This document shows positions 11,390 through 23,210 of a stretch of 64,000 bases of DNA, piece after piece. Position numbers and translations under genes: made by a program. Each line of letters opens with the position of its first letter. Position 1 is the stretch's first letter. The DNA comes from Siphonodentalium dalli. Its lineage: Eukaryota; Mollusca; Scaphopoda; Gadilida; Siphonodentaliidae. The notes under the pieces were generated by a model, which did no database searches, was not told where the DNA came from, and worked only from the letters and a program-made list of their open reading frames with translations. The DNA lies in the NCBI GenBank assembly GCA_032622095.1, contig CP136061.1:2046001-2110000 (forward strand). The letters are read 5' to 3'.

Positions 11390-11802
11390 TAATCACTCAC
11401 CGACATTTTCTTTGTTTTTCTTCAGCAGCTGATCGTGTGTATACAATTACAGCGCCTCCTATCGGGAAAAATGTTGTTCGCGACAAACGTAGCGAGGTAG
11501 ATAACTCTATGTTACGTTCGCGAAATTTGAAATGTGTTCGCACAGCGATCGGCGAAAACTGCCGAATAGCTTTTGGTATGAGTTGATCGCCATGGAGTGT
11601 AATAATGCGCTGGGATTCGTACCCGGGTACATAACAAATAAATCACTTTATTTTGCCTTTATATACAAATAAAACCCACATATTTCAGTTTTTTCTGTGT
11701 TTTATTCACTGATACACCTATTGCAAGTCTTCAAATCGAGTTTTATAAAAAATAAGTTGTTGTTGTATTTGTGGCCGTGAAGAGATAATCCACCTTTAAC
11801 AA
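11390..11802. other. Non-coding spacer
   Basis: Sequence between the minus-strand Helitron and the duplicated block. Nothing was recognised. Confidence 0.5.
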
Positions 11803-12512
11803 AACAAGACAGACTTTGTTTATCAATGTTTCTAAATTCGCTGCCCTGAACGATTCTTGAAATATGTGAATTTTCTGCCTATAATTGTAAAGAAAATCGA
11901 ACTTTGATCGTGTAAACCGCGCCAATTTTACAAAAAAACTTTACTGTGATACGATAGAAACATAGGAGTCATTGGACATCCTATTATCTCCAGCGGTCCT
12001 TTAACCCACATACCCTGTTTTAAAATTAACCAATTTTTTTGGGTAAGAAATAACACCGATAATCACATCCTGATAACTCTGGAAGCACAGTTTAGTAGAA
12101 AAGATACTAATGTCTCATGTCATACTTGTCATAGACATATATACTGCACAGCGTCGCATGTCCCATATCCATCCACTCACTAATGGCAATATTATGACCA
12201 CAAATGTGACCACACCAAAAATTCAGGGGTTTTCATCATAATTTAATTTGTAGAATCCGACTCGCGTGCATAACGTACACGATAGAAAGGCATATGTATA
12301 AGTTTTGAAAACTAGTTACGTATATCTACCATACGCTTTAAGGAATTTATCTAATTTTGAACAGTACAATGTTTAATTGGATTTGAAATAGACCCCCCCC
12401 CCCCTCAAAATTTCACCATCCGACGATGATTTGGTACAATGATAGGCGGGTGTCCCTTCAAATTTCAATACCTTTTAGGAGTTTGAGTCGAATTCCTATT
12501 AGAGAAATTTCC
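11803..12512 (+). repeat. Duplicated block, copy 1 (unoccupied site)
   Basis: From ACAAGACAGACTTTG to the stretch before CAACACCTCG, about 710 bp, highly similar to copy 2 at 12690-13855. At 11880/11881 it has the uninterrupted CTGCCTATAATTG that copy 2 carries with a 454-bp element inside. It contains a poly-C tract near 12392. No coding sense was found. Confidence 0.85.
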
Positions 12513-12689
12513 AACACCTCGATCGTGCTATTTTGAACATTAAAGGTCGACCCATATGCACAAAATTGATGATTTTCAGAAAATTACGCCTCCGGAAAAA
12601 GTTGAAGTTCCGGCGACAGAGGGTTAATAAATGTCTCGCATAATCTGAAAATGGGTCGGTAGGGCGCAAAAATACAATAACTCAACACA

Positions 12690-13855
12690 ACAAGACAGAC
12701 TTTGTTTATCAGTGTTTCTAAATTCGCTGCCCTGAACGATATTTGAAAAATGTGAATTTTCCGCCTATAGGTTACAAACACCTAATTATTTTCTATAGGC
12801 GACAGTGTTAACTAAAAGTCCCGCCGGCCATGGGTTAAGCCTATTTGAACTTCAAGTGGTTAATTTTCCCTTAGAACGTAATCCGCTGCACCAGTATGTG
12901 ACAACAAACGCGCCCTTTTCGGTATTTTTGTCAAACGATAATCTTGCATTTCCACAACTACCCCATTTACTGCACAAAAATCAGCAGCATAAAAATACCC
13001 CGACCCCTTCCGTAACTTCTGGACACCACCAGACTATTCCTGGACATCTAACCATACACGATCGCCATATTTACGGAGGCTATGATTTTCTGTTACCGAT
13101 TAGGGATATTTCCCTCAATGATAATCAACCAATCAGCAGCCAGTTTTTTTTAAATCTGGCTCGAGTTTCCCTATACAAATTCAAGAAGCGTAACTCTATA
13201 TAATTAGTTGCTTGTAACCTATAATTGTAAAGAAATTCGAACTTTGATCGTGTAAACCGCGCCAATTTTACAATTTTTTTTTACCGTGATACGATAGAAA
13301 CATAGGAGTCATTGGACATCCTATTATCTCCCTGCGGTCCTTTAACCCGCATACCCCGTTTTAAAATTAACCAATTTTTTGGGGTAAGAAATAACACCGA
13401 TAATCACATCCTGATAACTCTGGAAGCACAGTTTAGTAGAAAAGATACTAATGTCTCATGTCATACTTGTCATAGATATATATACTGCACAGTGTCGCAT
13501 GTCCCATATCCATCCACTCAATAATGGCAATAGTATGACCACAAATGTGACCACACCAACAATTCAGGGGGTTTCATCATAATTTAATTTGTAGAATCCG
13601 ACTCGCGTGCATAACGCACACGATAGAAAGGCATATGTATAAGTTTTGAAAACTAGTTACGTATATCTACCATACGCTTTAAGGAATTTATCTAATTTTG
13701 AACAGTACAATGTTTAATTGGATTTGAAATAGACCCCCCCCCCTTAAAATGTCACCATCCGATGATGATTTGGTTCAATGATAAGCGGGTGTCCATTTAA
13801 ATTTCAGTACTTTTTAGGAATTTGAATCGAATTCCTATTAGAGAAACTTCCATCA
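12690..13855 (+). repeat. Duplicated block, copy 2 (interrupted by a MITE)
   Basis: The same ~710 bp as copy 1 once the insertion at 12768-13221 is removed. A 177-bp spacer separates the copies. Several point differences and a changed poly-C length show the duplication is not brand new. Confidence 0.85.
12768..13221. mobile_element. TA-flanked MITE (454 bp)
   Basis: Ends TAGGTTACAA...TTGTAACCTA are inverted repeats that extend imperfectly into CTAATTAT. TA is duplicated on both sides (12766-12767, 13222-13223), although TATA plus a shorter tip is an equal reading. The empty site is preserved at 11880. A TA target suggests Tc1/mariner-type mobilisation (inference). The 132-codon open frame inside has no recognisable motif. 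Confidence 0.85.
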
Positions 13856-13860
13856 GCTCC

Positions 13861-13952
13861 ATTCAGCAGCCAGATTTTTTTTTATGCTGACTCGAGTTTC
13901 CCTACACAAATTCAAGAAGCGTAACTCTATATAATTAGTTGCTTGTAACCTA
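13861..13952. mobile_element. 3' fragment of the TA-flanked MITE
   Basis: Repeats the last ~90 bp of the 12768-13221 element (CTCGAGTTTCCCTACAC through TTGTAACCTA), placed exactly where duplicated block copy 2 ends. It is a truncated second copy. Confidence 0.75.
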
Positions 13953-14374
13953 TTGGTCCCACCTCGCCTGGTACCACGCTACACCAGGCAACTTGTGACA
14001 CTGTAATATAATAAATGTGTATCCTATGTCTACTTGTGTTGGATGATACTCTCCATTTAACCGATAGTACAGTTTTTCAGACGCCTTGTAAACATAACCG
14101 TTTCAAGAATGTCCTTACAGTTTCCTGGTGTTTCCCTCAATATATTTTAGATTCTAACGGTTTGGGCTGTATATTTGTGTGTGAGAATTCAGAATGCTCT
14201 TTCCACAATGGCCTGAAATAATCTTTAGATGTATGATGTGTGTAATTATCTTTTCCGATTTTATTATTCATTAATTTTCATATTATTTGGTTCGAGGTGG
14301 AGGGAAAAGTGCATCATTTCAAAATGTGGTTACTAGCCTGATATTGAGACAACTTCCGGTTTAGTGACATGGTA
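13953..14374. other. Non-coding spacer
   Basis: A 68-codon open frame at 14015-14221 has no recognisable features. Nothing else was seen. Confidence 0.45.
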
Positions 14375-16069
14375 TCTATATATATATAACCCGTCGTCTG
14401 TCTGTGTATCTGTGTGTATGTGTATCTGTGTATAACTCGGTCACGCTTTTGGCGCGTTTATAACTTTTCAACCATGCGTCCAATGTGGCCCAAATTTGTA
14501 GCACTGCCTATAGTTTGTGATAAAAGGTGCCTCACCAAATTTTACGCCGATTGATCAAACCAAACCTGAGATCTAACATGGTCCCCAACTGCAGTATTTG
14601 CACTCAAGTAGACACTATTTCTTATGACGTTTGTCGAAATGACGTCATTGACGTCGAACGCAAACCAACACTTGCTTTGCTATTGTAGGCGAAACTTCCA
14701 GCGCTCTACCAAAGCGTTGTTGGAAATAGGCGCTAAATTAATGTGTCAGTTCAGGTTCAGTGTGAATTTAGGTAACGAATGTTGATTTTGTTGCGGAAGT
14801 GCATGTATAGTGGGGTGTAGAGTCAAGACTCGAACATTCTACTGTCGGGAATGGGTGGATGTAGTGGGGTGCAGAGTCAAGACTCGAACGTTCGTCGTTG
14901 GGAATTGGTGCTAATATGGTATTTTAATTTGCCAGTTGGGTTTGAACATAAGTAAAGAATGCTGTCTTTGATACGAAAGTTGTGCATTGAGTGTGGAATC
15001 GAAGGAGTACCGGTATACACGGAAGATGGCGAATGGACACAGTCTGACCTCCCGCCAGTGGGTACCGTGAACTCAGTAAATTCGCCGGAACTAAGTTAGA
15101 AAAATCACTTTCCCGGGACAGGCCTAATACTAGGGCCTACAGTGTAAACAATACTGCCGACGCTAATTAATGCTTTTTTAATCTTTCGGTTGAGTGCAAA
15201 TCTGATAAAAGAATAAATGTTTAAAGATCAAAATGTGCTCAAAGCGCACGCAGTTTAAATTCATATAATGTGCGCGAAGCTCACAAAGGGGCCCCCGCTA
15301 AATAAAGGTTCCGAATTGAGCCTGTTTCAGTTAGTATAGATGAAGTAAAATATCTTGAATGTTACGTTCCATATGTGCATGCATATATGTGGGTTGGGGA
15401 GATGATGGTGGGGGCAAAAATACAGTTTTATTGAAATAAAGTCTGCATGCTGAATACAGGTTCCAAAGGTCCGTTTAAAATGTGCTGCAAGCTCCCTATA
15501 TGTGCGCAAAGCGCACGCAGTTTAAGATCATATATATAATGTGCGCGAAGCGCAGAAAGGGGTTGTATGCCCTCCCCGCTAAATAAAGTCTCCCGAATTG
15601 AGCCTGTTTCAGTATAGATAAAGTAAAATATTTTGATTGTTGCGTTCCATATGTGCATGCTTATACATGGGTTGGGGAGATGGGGTGGGGGTAATAATAC
15701 AGTTTTATTGAAATAAAGTGTTCATACAAATGGGCCGCGCAGTGCAGGCGTGTGATCATTAAGTTGAATACAGGTTCCAAAGGGGGTCCGTTCAAAATGT
15801 GCAGCCATTTCCCGAATGAAGGCCCCTGAATTGAGTATGTTTCAGTTGGTGCATAGTAGTATTTAAATAATATACTGATTTTGTTCGTTCAGTATGTGCA
15901 AGCGCATAATTATGTGGACTGGGTGTGTTTTGGTGAACTAAAGTGTTCCAACGCGCATCCAGTAACAAAAAAGAGAAGTATGACCATTCCATGTGTCCAT
16001 GAACGTGGACACTAGAAAATAACAAAGAACATTTATATACCCGTCATTTTGTGACGGGCAACCCCCTAG
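14375..16069 (+). mobile_element. Non-autonomous Helitron (plus strand)
   Basis: Begins A|TCTATATATATATAACCCG and ends CCCGTCATTTTGTGACGGG, CAACCCC, CTAG|T. It is an inverted, diverged relative of the element at 9886-11389 with the same internal repeats (GCGCGAAGC, GCCTGTTTCAGT) and a longer middle containing an extra direct repeat around AGAGTCAAGACTCGAAC. No transposase is encoded. Confidence 0.85.
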
Positions 16070-16169
16070 TAGTCTCACAATAGGTAAGTAATTCCTTTCG
16101 AAGGGTGGTAGATTTGAATTCGAGACATGCAAATGCTCCTGTCTGAATGTTATCTGTTTTGGGACGTAG

Positions 16170-17115
16170 ATATATAGTTGAGATCATATTTTACCATGAG
16201 CGTACCGTTATGTTTAGGCATGGATTATGGGCATAGCTAATTGTATATTTTACCATGAGCGTGCCGTCATGTTTAGGCATGGTTTAGGGACAGTTTATCG
16301 TTGATTTTACAATGAGCGTACAGTCATGTTTAGGCATGGATTAGGGACAGTTTGCCTTAGATGTTGCCATGAGCGTAAGTCATGTTTAGGCATAGATTAG
16401 GGACATCGTTTACACTATATTTTACCGTTAGCGTATACCGTCATATTTAGGCATAGATTAGGGACACAGTTTACTGTAGATTTTACCATGAACGTACAGT
16501 CATGTTTAAGCATGGATTAGGGACACAGTTTTCTGTAAATTTTAGCATGAGCGTACCGTTATGTTTAGGCATGGATTAGGGGCATAGTTTACTGTAAATT
16601 TTAGCATGAGCGTACCGTCATGTTCAGGCATAGATTAGGAACATGAACCAGGGACATAGTTTAGTGTAGATTGTACCGTGAGCGTACCTTCAAGTTCATG
16701 ATGGATTAGGGACACATTTTACCGTAGATTTTACCATGAGCGTACCGTCATTTTTAGGCATGGATTGGGACAGTTGAGTGTAGATTTTACCATGAGCGTG
16801 CCGTCATATTTAGGCATAGACCAGGGACATATAAGTGTAGATTTTACCATGAGCGTACCGTTATATTTAGGCATGGAATAGGGACATAGTTGAGTGTAAA
16901 TTTTACCATGAGCATATCTTCGTGTCTAGGCATGGACCCGGGGCGTAGTTAAATGTAGAATTTACCATCAATGTACCGTCCTGTTTACCCATGGACCAGG
17001 GACACAGTTCAGTGTAGATTTTACAATGCGCGTACCTTCATAGCCATGGACCAGGGACACAGTTCAGTGTATATTTTACCATGAGCATACCGTCATGTTT
17101 ATATTGTGAATTTAT
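16170..17115 (+). repeat. Degenerate ~60-bp minisatellite
   Basis: About 15 head-to-tail copies of a 56-62 bp unit whose fixed words are TTTACCATGAGCGTACCGTC, ATGTTTAGGCATGGATTAGG and GACACAGTT. Copies differ by several per cent or more, so it is an old array. The same unit resumes at 17425. Confidence 0.85.
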
Positions 17116-17424
17116 TCAAGGGTTGCAAGGAATGTCACTAGACCGAGGGTAGGTTCGAAACCACTGATATGCATACACGCGATGATATGTCCTGTATACA
17201 TATTGTGTAGTAAGATACAAGATCTCTAACGTTATGTCAACTAAAAGTAAACAAGATAATTGGTAGCTTGGCGGTGGAGTATAACATTTGATATGCTACT
17301 CACATAAAGGCTGTGTATACCATGTGCTAACTATGATGGAGTGCATTGCAACAGGTCCAAATATTAAATAATGTTTAAATCACGGCAAAAACACCGTCAT
17401 TACAGTTAACAAATGGGAGTACAA
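17116..17424. other. Unique sequence interrupting the minisatellite
   Basis: About 310 bp without the repeat unit. It contains GGTTCGAAACC, a perfect pol III B-box match, near 17152, but no matching A box at the right distance. It may be an inserted element. Confidence 0.35.
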
Positions 17425-17660
17425 AGATTTTACCGTGAGCGTACCGTCATGTTTAGGCTTGGATTAGGGACACAGTTCAGTGTATATTTTACCATGAGCG
17501 TACCGCCATGTTTAGGCATGGATTCGGAACATAGTTGAGTGTATATTTTACCATGAGCGTACCGTCATGTTTATGTACAGAGTGGGGACATTGTTTACTA
17601 TAGAGTTTATCATAAGCGTATGGTAATTTGTATGCATGGATTGAGTGTAGATATTACCGT
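17425..17660 (+). repeat. ~60-bp minisatellite, second block
   Basis: Three or four more copies of the unit at 16170-17115. Confidence 0.8.
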
Positions 17661-18351
17661 CATAATCTGTGTCGTAAACATATAAATGCCTTCATATTAC
17701 CATTTGATGCAGGTTCCCTCGAGTTTACCCAGTTCCATCTTCGAGCCTCTACTCATTGATCATCTGATACTCAGTTCGGTCTACTAATATTTGCACATCC
17801 ATCCTATAAACAGATTGCTTACCACATCGTGACATTACTAAAAGATGAGACATGTCAATATTTTATTTATCAGGGACGTGTTTCTATAAAAATGATTAGT
17901 TGTTATGGTAATTGGTTGATGGACAATATCTTTATTATAGCATCATTATACATGTAGTTTAACTTGATATTGATGCTATGAACAATTGACACACTTACAG
18001 AATAAAAAGTTGAAATAGTTGTAAGTTGTTTACTCAGATCCATTTTCTCTAGAAGTGTGATGTGTTGTTTCTTGTTGTAACTGTAGTCACTATGAGAATT
18101 GTCCAGACACACACATGTGTATATGTCATGCTAGTGTTCGCTCACCCTGGCAGTCTGTGTTACTTACACCCACTTACCTACAATGGTTACATGAAACAAA
18201 TGCCACTCTAACAACTGTTTTGAAATATACACATATCAGATCAATTCCACCTTAGTTTAGTCTCATGATTCCATACTAATTTTGCGTTATGCATGGACTT
18301 TTCAAATGTTCGAAGTTTTGGCCTGACCAATAGTGAGAGGTGTGCCCAGTT
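17661..18351. other. Non-coding stretch
   Basis: A minus-strand frame near 17903-18112 ends at a plausible donor (TATTCT|GTAAGT) but has no recognisable motif. Possibly a remnant downstream of the TPR fragment. Confidence 0.3.
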
Positions 18352-18361
18352 AATATCTTAC

Positions 18362-18645
18362 CTTCCTGTTGCTTATCTACAAATATATCCCCCATTTTGT
18401 ACAATATGTTGGCCACTTTGTAGATATATTGCGTCATATCTTGGTTCGGAGGAACAATTATATCGCGTTTCATGTCCAATGCTCGTTCGCTAACGATAAC
18501 GCCTTGTCGTAATACTTCAAACTGAAATATATGTCAGACTTCATATGCAGTTTGTGGCATGTTTCGCTTCTACCGTAAATATTTAATTTCTTCTCCATAT
18601 CCAGACGCTGGTCATACCATTCGTTCGCTTCCAGTAGATTTGCTT
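18362..18645 (-). pseudogene. TPR-repeat gene fragment, frame-shifted
   Basis: On the minus strand one frame reads EWYDQRLDMEKKLNIYGRS and then YFSLKYYDKALSLANEHW before a stop. An overlapping frame continues with ERALDMKRDIIVPPNQDM and YIYKVANILYKMGD up to a donor-like GAAG|GTAAGA at 18362. The pattern (Y..AL...RD...PPN.D....Y...A.ILYKMGD) is that of kinesin-light-chain/nephrocystin-type tetratricopeptide repeats. The frame change around 18485 and the stop upstream near 18646 suggest a decayed exon. An alternative is two exons, with an acceptor TATATTTCAG at 18522. Its partner domains are not seen. Confidence 0.4.
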
Positions 18646-19254
18646 AGTCGGGCAGCTAGGTACACCCCCATATGGACCCCCCCCCACAGGACTCCTCCGG
18701 GCCGATTTTGTTATGTACCTGGACACCTCTAGAGTAGAATTCCGGATGTTAACAAGAAATCGACCTGGCCGCATATGACGTAATCCAAGATGGCGCTCAT
18801 GAGGTCGAACAATTTCGCGAGTTTACCCTATGTCTATTTATATGACGATTGTGGAAACAAGAAATTCAATTAATTGAGGAAAAACACCACTGTCCTGAGT
18901 GGTATTGATAAGCTATTGGAGGGTCTACCACTTCGCATGCAACATGACATCAATGACATCAACATCTTGAAGATGGGAATGACCCACCATATATGGTAGA
19001 TATTCAACCAGGCTCTGCTTAAGTTTGTTAATTGATGACTGATGTACATGTACAGTACACACAAATAGTAATAACAATTAACGTTATGATTTGAAACTAA
19101 CCATGCTATAATATTGACAGTAAGGTGGTATTAACTACTACGAGTACTATTAGTAGTAATAGTACTATTCTATCATAATATATGTGGACATGATGTATGG
19201 GAAACCAATTAAAGGACAAACCAATAGTTACAATACACTTATAAAACAAAATAT
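18646..19254. other. Non-coding stretch
   Basis: Short poly-C near 18678, a palindromic TACTATTAGTAGTAATAGTA near 19144, nothing coding recognised. Confidence 0.4.
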
Positions 19255-19800
19255 TAATTAAGCACAAGAGCTAATTGCGCTTAAGCACAATAAGGAATAT
19301 TCCTTATTGCGCTTAAGCGCAATAGGGGAATCTATATTGTGCTTAAGCGCAATAAGGAAATATTTAATTGCGCTTAAGCGCAATGAAGAATATTCAAATT
19401 GCGCTTATAAAGCCCAATAAGGAATCTCTTAAGAAGGAATAATATATTATATATAGTACATAAACTCCTTATAATTCAGGTGGTGTAGTCCATCTACATG
19501 GTACAATGGGTGGAACAAATATAGGATTAATCTACTATTTGCAGAAGGGTGATCTAATGAGAGAGATATTAATTGCGCTTAAGTGTAATAGGGATGTAAT
19601 TGCGGTTAAGCGTAATAGGGAATGTCTTATTGCACTTAAGCGCAATAAGAATATTCCTTATTGCACAGGAATATCTTATTGTGCTTAAGCATAATAAGGT
19701 ATATCTAATTGCGCTTAAGCACAATCACTTAAGGAATATTCTTATTGCACTTAAGCTCCATGAGAAATATTCTTATTGGGCTTACCGAATTTAGAGAGCC
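19255..19800. repeat. Array of the palindrome TTGCGCTTAAGCGCAA
   Basis: About eleven perfect or near-perfect copies of a 16-bp palindrome spaced about 30 bp apart, each followed by AATAAGGAATATTCCTTATT-like sequence that is itself partly palindromic. A gap at about 19420-19570 holds unrelated sequence. Each unit could fold into a hairpin. Function unknown. Confidence 0.85.
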
Positions 19801-20124
19801 CTCAAGTTATTGCGGTTAATCGAAATTGTCTATTAAGTGTCAATTTGGTTTCCCATAGAGATCATCAATGATGTCTATGCGCAAGGGAGCCAGCGCAATC
19901 TTCTCTGTTTGGATTCTAATTGTTGGCTTATTAAATATGCACATATGCTTAAGATACAGTCGCGCGCGGAGCGCACTCCCGTGGGTCAGGTTTTGGCTCC
20001 CGAGTAAATTTAAGTGTCATTGAAATAATCGGTTTTCTCCCATAAACATCCATATATTCAAAATACATGTTTTTGGAGATGAATTAGGTAGACCACATTG
20101 GACGCCATCGTGGAATTTCATTTT
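19801..20124. other. Non-coding stretch
   Basis: Nothing recognised; GCGCGCGGAGCGCACTCCCG near 19960 is a short GC-rich inverted motif. Confidence 0.4.
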
Positions 20125-20450
20125 TTGTTTAATTTTCGCACATATTTATTAGTTATGTGGATGGAGTTATCATTAAACCTCACATCCTTATATTGGTTAT
20201 GTGGGTGTAATTATCATTAAACCTCACATCCGTATATTGGTTATGTAGATGGAGTTATCATTAAACATCACACCCTTATATTGGCTATGTAGATGGAGTT
20301 ATCATTAAACTCACATCTTTATGGTTATGTGGATGGAGTTATCATTAAACCTCACATCTTTATGGTTATGTGGAGGGAGATATCATTCAACCTCACATCC
20401 TTATATTGATTAGGTTATGTAGATGGAGTTATCATTAAACCTCACATCAG
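20125..20450 (+). repeat. ~55-bp minisatellite, about six copies
   Basis: Units contain GGTTATGTGGATGGAGTT and ATCATTAAACCTCACATC with small length changes. Confidence 0.85.
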
Positions 20451-20689
20451 TGTTGGGAGGGTTGGGGATTTTGGAACTTGACTTGGGACCTTTGATTTTT
20501 AACGCAGTTCACCTCACAAATGCGAGTAAACATTATACACAAATTTCTTATGTAGCCAGAGTTGTTCTCGGATAAGATGAGTTTGAAGCCTGTTTACATT
20601 GCGAAATGTTGTCAGTTTTGTATTGTCTGCAGCGGAACTCAGCATGTTGAAGCAAAAGTTACAGGGCATTGTACAAATAAATTGGGGAG

Positions 20690-21700
20690 GGGTGGGCGAT
20701 ACAGGGAAATATGGTAAATTCAATACCGATAAACTGATATAAATTTGTAGAGCGATAATGACCAATGTTGACATATCATGCATGTCAACTATACATTTGC
20801 GACAAGGCTATAAAATAGGGGGGGGTCAGAATCTTAGTTATCTCTATATAGTGCCAGAATAGTTATTTATGGACTTCTATAGTCGTACAATGCAAATTAG
20901 ATGATAAAAATATGTACATAACACAACTATACCGATGAAAGAAAAATAATAATTTGGGCCGGGATTAGATGTTGGGTTGGTTATATGGAGGAAAAGTGGG
21001 TCCATACCCTTGAACTGACAAAAATTAGTAGAGAGATAGCGACCAATGTTGCCATGTAATGATGCAATGCTTTGCGACTGTACTGTAGCGGCGATGATAT
21101 AAAATGGGGGGGGGGTCTTAAATTATCTCTATATCTATAAATGGCACCATAATTATATAGAAAGGAATAGCAATCGATATACGTATACGGTATAGTAATA
21201 GCATAGATATACATGTAAGTATCAAATGATAAAATATGTACGTAACGCGACTACGTGTATTCCGATGAAAAAAAGTAAATAAATTGGGCCGGGATTAGAG
21301 GTTGGGTCGGTTATATGTGGATATGGGGTTCATACCGATGAACTGATATAAATTAGTAGAGCAATAAAGACCAATGTTGACACAAAATTCAAAGCGACTC
21401 TATTGTCGTGGGAAAACTATAAAATGGGGGTGTCTGAAATTATCTCCATTTCTATAGATGGTGCCATAATTTAAAGGAATAGCAAATGATGTAAGTATAT
21501 AGTGATATACCATAGATATTATTATCACATGATAACATATACACATATGGCTAATGCGACTACACTGATGGAAACATAAATTGGGGGGGGGGGGTCTGAC
21601 AGACTACTAGCATATGGGGGAAATATGGGTTGTACCGATAGACTGAAATAAATTTGTCGAGTGATAATGACAAATGTTGACGTATACGCGACTATACTGT
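20690..21700 (+). repeat. Degenerate tandem array of ~300-bp units
   Basis: Four diverged copies starting about 20700, 20990, 21310 and 21620. Each has ACTGATATAAATT, GTAGAG, AATGACCAATGTTGAC, a CTATAAAATGGGGGGG tract and ATCTCTATATCTATA. The open frames here are chance. Confidence 0.75.
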
Positions 21701-21779
21701 CCCAATAAATTTGCCAAAAATGCGAAAGATTAATGAATAAATAGTATGCACAGAAATTCATATACAGCTCTTTACAGTG

Positions 21780-22060
21780 AATTTCCCCCCGCAAATCTCT
21801 GTTTTAGTGTTAAAAGGGGGGTGGGTGTAAAAAAATGGTCGAAAAAAACTGCCGAAAACGGAAAAAAATTTGGCGGTGGTGGGTACAAAAAATGATCGAA
21901 AGGGAAAAAATGCCATACGTGCCTGAAATTTTTTCCGACCCCCCCCCCCCCCCTGTGAAAATAGGCTTTTTCATCTACGAAGAATATATACGAGATCTCA
22001 CCACTGTAGGGCGCCATCAGTGTGTGAGGCAAATGATATTTAGATGGACGTGATGTGCAT
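21780..22060. other. Poly-purine/poly-pyrimidine stretch
   Basis: G-runs, A-runs and a C14-type tract (about 21940). The short overlapping frames on both strands are compositional artefacts. Confidence 0.5.
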
Positions 22061-22192
22061 TTGAGCGTAACGAATACGCATCACCTTCAATTGTAATCAT
22101 TATAGTTTATCCATGCTTGCATTTAGCCAGTTTCGTCTTTCGTCGAAAGACGCGGTATCTGGTAGCCATTTTGTAAAGGCATATCGACGGAC

Positions 22193-22342
22193 ATCTTATC
22201 CGATTACCATAGCAACTGAAAAATAACATCACAACCGTTCAAGACGATGCTGGGGTGTTAGGCGTAATCTTATCCGATTACCATAGACAACTGAAAAATA
22301 ACATCACCACCGTTCGAGACGATGATGGGGTGTTAGGTGTAA
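22193..22342 (+). repeat. 74-bp tandem duplication
   Basis: Two copies of ATCTTATCCGATTACCATAG...GATGGGGTGTTAGG arranged head to tail. Confidence 0.85.
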
Positions 22343-22633
22343 TTTTATTCACCCTAGCCAGCCAGCGTAACCATACATGTATATCAAACTCCATGCAGGG
22401 TTTATCGCCCTTGATGATTCGTTAAGACAGCTGCTGTCACCGGCGACATTTTACCTACATTTTGTGGATCGACTTCCGCGATATTAATATAATTTATATA
22501 CTAATCGAACAGAAGAGCCACACGTTGTCCTGAAAAACTTATTTTTCGCAAAATTCCAGGAAGCTCCAGTCATGGAATGGTTAATTAACGCGCTGACTAA
22601 ATGCAATACATTAGTGTATATTTAAGATATTAA
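22343..22633. other. Non-coding with a MITE fragment
   Basis: Near 22548-22594 the tail of family B (CAGGAAGCTCCAGTCATGG) occurs without the rest of the element. Confidence 0.5.
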
Positions 22634-22854
22634 CCCTTTCACGGCGGGAGCTACGCTGGTGCAGCATTAAATATAATGTGCCAGTATATTTTCTTATATA
22701 TGCGAGTCTCACATAGAGGGCCTCGCATATATAAGATAATGCACTGGCTCACAAGGTAAATATTCTTAGGCCAATATGCGAGGCTCTATATAAGAGAATA
22801 CATTGGCACAACAGGGTTTAAGCAAAATTACAGGAAACTCCAGTAATGGAATGG
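22634..22854. mobile_element. Palindromic MITE, family B copy with TTAA duplication
   Basis: TTAA at 22630-22633 and 22855-22858. The ends CCCTTTCACGGCGGGAGC and CTCCAGTAATGGAATGG are imperfect inverted repeats. The interior has two hairpins with CTTATATATGCGAG and mirrored CTCGCATATATAAG. This is the best-delimited copy of family B. Confidence 0.85.
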
Positions 22855-23210
22855 TTAATTCACACGCTGAATAAAGGCAACACATGGGTGTATATTTCAG
22901 ATATTAATAACTGACGTTCATGGTGTACGTGATATTTTAGGCGGGGATGAACATATATGTGCCGGCATTCCTAGCCATCTAGTTAAGGCTATGACGATGG
23001 AGATGTGTATATGAATGGCCGACTATGTAGTATATGCTTGGTAACTGTATTGCACCCATTACGAAGGTGTGTGCCAAGTACATGCTCATTTGACATGTGT
23101 GCATATTTTAATTCCGGAAAGCACAATCATTTGGATGCGTTCTTTATATGACAGTATCCGAATACGATTATGGATCAACTGTTATCCTTTATCTCCAGGC
23201 AATTATTTAA
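22855..23210. other. Non-coding stretch
   Basis: Nothing recognised. Confidence 0.4.

Noticed and set aside
12805-13203. 132-codon open frame
   Set aside because: It lies wholly inside the 454-bp MITE, has no recognisable motif, and the other partial copy does not preserve it.
9886-16069. A single DNA transposon with 1.5 kb terminal inverted repeats
   Set aside because: Each arm has complete Helitron ends (A|TC, hairpin, CTAG|T) at both its inner and outer limits, so two inverted Helitrons explain it better.
17152-17162. tRNA or SINE at a perfect B-box-like GGTTCGAAACC
   Set aside because: No A box at a suitable distance and no cloverleaf could be drawn.
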